9,335 nucleotides of DNA, from positions 1-9,335 of the forward strand of contig JAKABE010000099.1 of the NCBI GenBank assembly GCA_021801945.1. Direction: 5' to 3'. Source of the stretch: Acidobacteriota bacterium (lineage in GTDB: Bacteria; Acidobacteriota; Terriglobia; Terriglobales; Acidobacteriaceae). Below the pieces are notes generated by a model, which had not been told where the DNA came from, made no database searches, and saw only the letters and a program-made list of their open reading frames with translations. The stretch's first letter is position 1. Each line of letters opens with the position of its first letter. Made by a program: the position numbers and the translations under genes. Below are positions 5,100 through 9,335 of this stretch, piece after piece.

Positions 5100-5248
5100 G
5101 CACCCCAGCTTATCGGTGGGCATTATGAATGCGGGAGCGAGTTGCCGCACCGAGCTTGGCCGCGCAAACATCCGTCCTGGAGATCCCGGTCAGATTCTCC
5201 TCTACCCTGCTCGCGCATCACGCTCCCGTTTTTTGGGTGAGGTGGCCC

Positions 5249-6802
5249 ATGAACGCCCTGCTGATCTTCCCGGAATTTCCTGACACATTCTGGAGCTTCA
5301 AACACGCGCTCAAGTTTCTGGGCAAGCGGGCCGCACAGCCTCCGCTGGGGCTGATGACGGTGGCTGCCCTGCTGCCAAGCAGCTGGAAGAAGCGGCTGGT
5401 GGACACGAATGTGCAGCGGCTGCGTGACCACGACTTGGCCTGGGCCGACGTGGTTCTGCTGAGTGGTATGCACATCCAGAGCGAGTCGCTGGTGCGGATT
5501 GTGGAGCGGTGCAAGGCGCGCGGACTACGCACAGTGGTGGGTGGGCCGATTGCGAGCAGCCTGCCGAAGAGCGAGTTGAAGGCGGACTGCGTGGTGATCG
5601 GCGAGGCGGAAAGCCTGATTGCCGGCCTAGCCCTTGACTTGGAGCGCGGAACCGTGAAGCCCGTCTATCAGGCCACCGAACGGCCGGAGATGACAGCCAG
5701 CCCGCTGCCCGACCTGAGCCTGATCAAGATGCGCCGCTACTCGACCATGACGGTGCAATACTCCCGCGGTTGTCCCTTCAACTGTGAGTTCTGCGACATC
5801 ATCGCGATCTATGGACGGCGGCCACGCACCAAAGCGGTAGCTCAGGTGCTAGCCGAGCTGGACCAGTTGCGCGTGGCAGGCTGGCGCGAAGCTGTGTTCA
5901 TCGTGGACGACAACTTCATCGGTAACAAGGCGCGGGCCAAAGAGTTGCTGAAGGCGCTGGCCGAGTGGCGCAGCCAGTACGGAACCAACTTCGACTTCAT
6001 AACCGAGGCCTCTCTGAACCTAGCCGACGATCCGGAGCTGATGCAGATGATGAAGGACGCAGGATTCATCTCGGTGTTTCTCGGTATTGAGACACCCGAT
6101 GAATCGGGGCTGATCGCCAGCAACAAGCTGCAAAACACGCGCCGTAGCCTCCTGGAGAGTGTGGCCACCATCCAGAGCTACGGCATGCAGGTGATGGGCG
6201 GCTTTATCCTCGGCTTCGACACCGATCACGAAGACATCTTCGACCGCATGGTGGAGTTCATTCAGAAGAGCGGGATTCCCATTGCCATGGTGGGGTTGTT
6301 GCAGGCGATGCCGGGGACGCAGCTCTTCCGGCGTCTGAGGCAGGAGGGCCGGATTGTGGATGCGGGCGGGGGCGACAACACCTGCGACCGGCTGAACTTT
6401 CTTCCGCGCATGGACTCTGCCCGTCTGGTGGAAGGCTACCGCTCGGTACTGAAGAGGATTTATTCCAGCGAGGCTTACTATGAGCGCGTGAAGCTTTACC
6501 TGAGCCGCACACATCCGCAGCGGATGCAAGGCCGGCAACGCTGGCTGACCCCCGGCAATGCCCGCGCTTTCGTCATCTCGATCATGCGCCAGGGAGTCTT
6601 CGGCCGGCAGCGCCGGAGTTACTGGAAGTTTCTGGCCGCTGTGGCGACGCGGTATCGCCACTGCATCGACGCGGCAATGACCTTGGCGGTAATGGGCTAT
6701 CACTTCCAGGTGATGACGGAGAGGCTTTTGCGGTCTTTGGATTCACCGATGCTGCAGGCGGGTATGGATGAGCGCGTGCCGGAAAAGGCAAGCGGCGGGT
6801 AG
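5249..6802 (+). CDS. B12-binding radical SAM protein, DUF4070-like C-terminus
   Basis: The 517-residue predicted protein has three parts. An N-terminal cobalamin-binding-like Rossmann domain covers about 1-140 (PPLGLMTVAALLP at 31-43, VVGGPIA at 96-102, VIGEAE at 116-121). A radical SAM TIM barrel covers about 160-370, with cluster motif RGCPFNCEFC giving Cys175, Cys179 and Cys182, SAM-binding-like FLGIETP (277-283) and GGFILGFD (317-324). A C-terminal region of about 370-517 looks like DUF4070. Related proteins include hopanoid C-3 methylases (HpnR) and many uncharacterised enzymes, so methylation or C-C chemistry on a lipid is plausible but unproven. I chose ATG 5249 because GAGGTGG lies just upstream and the domain begins MNALLIFPEFP. 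An upstream in-frame start at 5129 would add 40 atypical residues over the promoter leader. Two operator copies precede the gene. Confidence 0.85.
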   Translation: MNALLIFPEFPDTFWSFKHALKFLGKRAAQPPLGLMTVAALLPSSWKKRLVDTNVQRLRDHDLAWADVVLLSGMHIQSESLVRIVERCKARGLRTVVGGPIASSLPKSELKADCVVIGEAESLIAGLALDLERGTVKPVYQATERPEMTASPLPDLSLIKMRRYSTMTVQYSRGCPFNCEFCDIIAIYGRRPRTKAVAQVLAELDQLRVAGWREAVFIVDDNFIGNKARAKELLKALAEWRSQYGTNFDFITEASLNLADDPELMQMMKDAGFISVFLGIETPDESGLIASNKLQNTRRSLLESVATIQSYGMQVMGGFILGFDTDHEDIFDRMVEFIQKSGIPIAMVGLLQAMPGTQLFRRLRQEGRIVDAGGGDNTCDRLNFLPRMDSARLVEGYRSVLKRIYSSEAYYERVKLYLSRTHPQRMQGRQRWLTPGNARAFVISIMRQGVFGRQRRSYWKFLAAVATRYRHCIDAAMTLAVMGYHFQVMTERLLRSLDSPMLQAGMDERVPEKASGG

Positions 6803-6834
6803 GTGATCCGCTAAAGCGCCTCATGGCGTCACCG

Positions 6835-6862
6835 GCTCATTCGAATGAGCAAGCGTTTGCTC
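6835..6862. repeat. Overlapping palindromes, possible terminator or operator
   Basis: GCTCATTCGAATGAGC (6835-6850) is a perfect 16-bp palindrome. It shares its right arm with GAGCAA-GCGT-TTGCTC (6847-6862), another perfect palindrome, so the arms alternate GCTC-N8-GAGC-N8-GCTC and allow two mutually exclusive hairpins. It begins 32 bp after the radical SAM stop. There is no T-tract, so a classical intrinsic terminator is doubtful. The half-sites resemble those of the window's operator but with 8-bp rather than 6-bp spacing. Confidence 0.35.
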
Positions 6863-7039
6863 CTTCGTCTGCCAGCGTAAGCCACCGAATTCGAAGCTGG
6901 GTCAAAGCCAGAAAGCAACTCATGAATATGCAGTGGATACTACGATGCTGGCGATCATATCTATGACATTTCCGCGGATTAATTCACGGAAGCCAGGTAA
7001 AGCTCGCAACCTCGCCAGAATCGAACAAAGGAGAACCGT

Positions 7040-7294
7040 ATGTCGAAGACTTGGGAACATTACCACGAAGCCGCGCATCATCATGACCGAGCGGCCTACC
7101 ATTACAAATTGGCGGTGAAATACGACCAGCCGGCGGAGCACGAAAAAGCTGCGCATGAAGCGTACCTAGCGCACGGGAACACTCAACACGCAATTCATCA
7201 CGAAGCCGAGGCTGCAAAACTGCATGCGGAGAGCTGCGACAACCTGCCCACGCCCGCTTCCGAGCAAGAAGCCAAGAAAAATAGCGCCGCATAG
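7040..7294 (+). CDS. Small His-rich protein of 84 aa
   Basis: ATG 7040 has AAAGGAG (7027-7033) 6 nt upstream, the best ribosome binding site in the window. The 84-residue product contains 13 His, mostly in a repeating alpha-helical pattern of Ala, Glu, Lys and His (YHEAAHHHDRAAYHY, EHEKAAHEAYLAHG, HAIHHEAEAAKLHAE), one Cys near residue 67 and a polar tail. I recall related short His/Ala-rich helical proteins with an EKAAHHAHLAHGH core in proteobacteria and acidobacteria. Metal binding is the usual guess, with no established function. It stands alone between the radical SAM gene and the insertion sequence, on the same strand as both. Confidence 0.75.
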   Translation: MSKTWEHYHEAAHHHDRAAYHYKLAVKYDQPAEHEKAAHEAYLAHGNTQHAIHHEAEAAKLHAESCDNLPTPASEQEAKKNSAA

Positions 7295-7503
7295 CAGAGG
7301 CTTAGTGTTCCTTGTTTGCGAATTGAGACTTGCCTCATGAAGTACCGCCCCAACTGTTTTCCGGGAGTAGATCTTGGTTCCTGTGACAATATTGCAGACG
7401 ATCAAATCAAGATCAATTTGCCTCGCCATCAAAATACGGATCTGCGTAAGCGTTCGAAGTTCCCCTCTAGCATGATTGCGGCTTGACAGTCGACGCTTGG
7501 CGT

Positions 7504-7887
7504 ATGGGTCGCAAGCGGTGGTCGGTTGAAGAGAAGCGGCGGATTGTGGAGCTGACGCTGTTGCCTGGAGCCAGCGTGGCTCGGGTGGCGCAAGCGGAAG
7601 GTGTGAACGCGAACCAGGTGTTCCTGTGGCGGCGAGCATACCGGAACGGCGAGATGTTGCCAGCGGATTCGACGGCGCTGCTCCCGGTGATGATCGAAGC
7701 AGAAGATGCCGGTGATGCGGAGATTACATTGGCATCGGGTGCAGCACCTGCCGCACCCGAGCCGTTGTTCCCGGGATCGCCATCGGGTGCGATTCACATC
7801 GAGTTCCCTGGACGCGCAGCGATCAGCGTTGAGCGCGGCGCGGATCGCGCACTGCTCCGCACCATACTTGAGAGCCTATGTCGGTGA
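7504..7887 (+). CDS. tnpA: IS66 TnpA (OrfA) helix-turn-helix protein
   Basis: The 127-residue accessory transposition protein of IS66 elements is expected to bind the element ends. The N-terminus has the transposase-type helix-turn-helix: RWSVEEKRRIVELTLLPGAS, then VARVAQAEGVNANQVFLWRR (about residues 5-44). The rest is Ala/Pro-rich, ending in AISVERGADRALLRTILESL, a usual IS66 OrfA tail. ATG 7504 fits the family N-terminus (MGRKRWS). A TTG at 7483 would add seven residues. The 3' end overlaps tnpB by 10 nt, the usual translational coupling of these elements. No frameshift is seen. Confidence 0.85.
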   Translation: MGRKRWSVEEKRRIVELTLLPGASVARVAQAEGVNANQVFLWRRAYRNGEMLPADSTALLPVMIEAEDAGDAEITLASGAAPAAPEPLFPGSPSGAIHIEFPGRAAISVERGADRALLRTILESLCR

Positions 7888-8231
7888 TCGAGCTCCGGGC
7901 GGGGACACGTATCTGGCTGGCAGCCGGCGTGACGGACATGCGGCGGGGCTTTCATGGACTGAGCGCACAGGTGCAGACGGTGCTGAACGAGCAGCCGTAT
8001 TCGGGCCACGTCTTTGTATTTCGAGGGCGGCGCGGCGACATCATCAAGTGTCTCTGGTTCGATGGGGATGGGCTATGCCTGTTTGCCAAGCGCCTGGAGC
8101 GTGGTCGATTCGTGTGGCCGAAGGCGGACAGTGGAACGGTTTCCCTCAGCCGTGCGCAGCTATCGATGCTGCTGGAAGGCATCGACTGGCGCCGCCCCGA
8201 ACGCACCTTCGAAGTGCCGGCCGCCGTATAG
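7878..8231 (+). CDS. tnpB: IS66 TnpB (Orf2-family) accessory protein
   Basis: The 117-residue product is full length for the IS66 Orf2 family and has all its signature blocks: GVTDMRRGFHGL (about 17-28), GHVFVFRGRRGDIIKCLWFD (43-62), GDGLCLFAKRLERGRFVWP (63-81) and the QLSMLLEGIDWRRPE end. It is needed with TnpA and TnpC for IS66 transposition, but its biochemical role is unsettled. The start ATG lies inside the end of tnpA. It appears intact. Confidence 0.92.
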   Translation: MSVIELRAGTRIWLAAGVTDMRRGFHGLSAQVQTVLNEQPYSGHVFVFRGRRGDIIKCLWFDGDGLCLFAKRLERGRFVWPKADSGTVSLSRAQLSMLLEGIDWRRPERTFEVPAAV

Positions 8232-8267
8232 AGGCTTGTAATAATCGCCTGTATTCATGCGGATATT

Positions 8268-8284
8268 TGTGGATTGTTTCCACA
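8268..8284 (+). repeat. Hairpin TGTGGA-N5-TCCACA between tnpB and tnpC
   Basis: This 6-bp perfect stem with a 5-nt loop lies in the 76-bp gap between the two IS66 genes, 23 bp before the tnpC start. It could tune read-through or mask initiation of tnpC. A role is inference. Confidence 0.3.
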
Positions 8285-8307
8285 GCCTTTCATGGCATAC
8301 TCGCCGC

Positions 8308-9335
8308 ATGATCGACGCAGCGCTGGCTGATCTGGACTCGCTCGACAAGGAGACGCTGAAGGCGCTTCTGATCCGAGAGCGGCGATCGAACGCGCAGCAG
8401 ATCGAGCATCTGAAGTTGGTCATCGAGAAGTACCGGCGCATGCTGTTCGGGACCAAGAGCGAGAAGCTCGCCGGCGAACTCCAACAGCTGGAACTTCAGC
8501 TTGAAGAGTTGGAGACCAGCGAAGCTGCCGAAGACACCGCCGAAGAGAACAACCCTCAGATACAGTCTGCCGCCCGCTCGCCTCGACGCCCGCGGCGCAA
8601 GCCTCTGCCGGAAGATCTGCCGCGTGAAGTCGTGATGCACTTGCCCAAGCACGACTGCTGCCCCGATTGCGGTGGCGCGCTGCGCCAGTTTGGAGAAGAC
8701 GTCAGCGAACAGCTGGAGCGCATTCCGGCAACCTTCAAGGTCATCCGCCACGTGCGGCCGAAGTTCGCCTGCAACCGCTGCGAGCAAGTGGTTGAAGCTC
8801 CCGCGCCTTCACGGCCGATTGAGCGTGGACTCGCTGGACCGGCGCTTCTGGCCCATGTGCTGATGTCGAAGTACGGTCACCACCTGCCGCTCTATCGCCA
8901 GGCGGAGATCTTCGCGCGCGAAGGCATCGGTCTGGACCGCTCCACACTGGCCGGATGGGTAGGCGCAACCAGTGAGTTGCTGACGCCGCTGGTTTCCGCG
9001 CTGCGCGATCACGTCATGGCTGCACAGAAGCTGCACGCCGACGATACACCGGTACCGGTGCTGGCGCCGGGCAACGGCAAGACTAAAACCGGACGATTAT
9101 GGACCTATGTGCGCGATGACCGGCCTGCCGGAGATGAGACACCACCGGCCGTTTGGTTTGCGTACTCGGAGGATCGCAAGGGTGAGCACCCGCGCCAACA
9201 CCTCAAGGATTTCACCGGCGCACTGCAGGCCGACGCTTATGCAGGCTTCCACCATCTTTATGGGGCAGGCCGCATCTACGAAGTGGCCTGCTGGGCTCAT
9301 GCACGGCGCAAGTTTTACGAGATCCATGCGCTCCA
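8308..9335 (+). CDS. tnpC: IS66 TnpC DDE transposase, 3' truncated by the window end
   Basis: The frame is open from ATG 8308 to the last base (342 complete codons), so the C-terminus is outside the window. An N-terminal leucine-rich coiled coil (about 1-75, with [14 protein letters not shown]) precedes an acidic stretch. A zinc-binding segment follows (CCPDCG and later CNRC, about 115-155). The catalytic domain has the first Asp in [11 protein letters not shown] (Asp245) and the second in QADAYAGF (Asp309), plus the downstream CWAHARRKF motif. The third acidic residue lies beyond the window. IS66 TnpC cuts and joins the element ends. No stop or frameshift is seen, so the element may be active. 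Confidence 0.92.
   Translation, partial: MIDAALADLDSLDKETLKALLIRERRSNAQQIEHLKLVIEKYRRMLFGTKSEKLAGELQQLELQLEELETSEAAEDTAEENNPQIQSAARSPRRPRRKPLPEDLPREVVMHLPKHDCCPDCGGALRQFGEDVSEQLERIPATFKVIRHVRPKFACNRCEQVVEAPAPSRPIERGLAGPALLAHVLMSKYGHHLPLYRQAEIFAREGIGLDRSTLAGWVGATSELLTPLVSALRDHVMAAQKLHADDTPVPVLAPGNGKTKTGRLWTYVRDDRPAGDETPPAVWFAYSEDRKGEHPRQHLKDFTGALQADAYAGFHHLYGAGRIYEVACWAHARRKFYEIHAL

Larger units (their letters stand above)
7446..9335 (+). mobile_element. IS66-family insertion sequence, left part
   Basis: The element begins at GTAAGCG (7446), the typical terminal bases of IS66-family inverted repeats, 58 bp before the first transposase gene. It carries the family's three-gene set in order: tnpA (7504-7887), tnpB (7878-8231) and tnpC (8308 to beyond the window). 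The right end and right inverted repeat are outside. The 8 bases before the left end (GGATCTGC, 7438-7445) are the candidate target duplication. The 151 bases between the His-rich gene and the element contain no recognised gene. Confidence 0.85.

Noticed and set aside
5129..5248. A 40-residue N-terminal extension of the radical SAM protein from an upstream in-frame start
   Set aside because: The added residues do not resemble the family, the domain begins at MNALLIFPEF, and GAGGTGG stands before ATG 5249. The extension would cover the leader and operator-like sequence.
6020..6703. Minus-strand open frame of 227 codons
   Set aside because: It lies entirely antisense to the radical SAM gene and is rich in His, Ala, Arg and Pro, as expected of a shadow frame in GC-rich coding DNA.
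5249..6802. Naming the radical SAM gene hpnR (hopanoid C-3 methylase)
   Set aside because: The domain layout is shared by many enzymes, and no hopanoid gene lies in the window. The sequence alone does not support the specific name.
7166..7639. Minus-strand open frame of 157 codons across the left end of the insertion sequence, including a protein-like start at 7429
   Set aside because: It runs antisense to the well-supported His-rich gene and to tnpA, and has no ribosome binding site. A gene cut by the insertion element is conceivable, but I recognise nothing in the sequence.
1..9335. CRISPR array, complete tRNA or rRNA genes, or phage structural genes
   Set aside because: No regularly spaced repeats, complete cloverleaf, rRNA segment or phage-like protein was found on either strand by eye.

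Overview
The window looks like an accessory segment of a moderately GC-rich Gram-negative-type chromosome. My best guess is an acidobacterium (Acidobacteriota). The basis is the style of the two Crp/Fnr proteins, the desaturase, the small zinc-ribbon and His-rich proteins, and the debris of decayed genes. No rRNA or complete tRNA gene is present, so the taxonomy is inference.

Layout. Bases 1-900 hold a 21-nt copy of the 3' end of a tmRNA gene (259-279, minus), a pair of 9-bp direct repeats about 100 bp away, and out-of-frame remnants of a zinc-ribbon protein and a DUF302 protein. This looks like the scar of an integrated element. From 913 to 3606 a Crp/Fnr regulator (minus) is divergent from an acyl-CoA/fatty-acid desaturase (plus). 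The desaturase overlaps tail-to-tail with a second, paralogous Crp/Fnr regulator (minus). From 3607 to 4880 come a regulatory region, a decayed secreted ORF fused to a GH130 C-terminal remnant, then a small zinc-ribbon gene coupled by ATGA to an unknown gene. From 4881 to 6802 a long regulatory region leads to a B12-binding radical SAM protein. A small His-rich protein follows at 7040-7294. From 7446 to the end of the window runs the left part of an IS66-family insertion sequence (tnpA, tnpB and a tnpC cut by the window edge).

Main finding. The intergenic regions carry a recurrent 16-bp palindrome, TGAGC-N6-GCTCA. Three copies are perfect in both arms (1780-1795, 3856-3871, 4996-5011). Three more are degenerate (1651-1666, 3685-3700, 5084-5099), and two are weaker. 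They lie upstream of both Crp/Fnr genes, the desaturase, the radical SAM gene and the secreted ORF. In five cases a -10-like hexamer starts 27.5-29.5 bp from the palindrome centre, which is the geometry of class II activation by Crp/Fnr proteins. The simplest reading is a local, autoregulated Crp/Fnr regulon linking an O2-dependent desaturase and a radical SAM enzyme, possibly for membrane lipid remodelling. The regulator-to-site assignment and the lipid role are inference.
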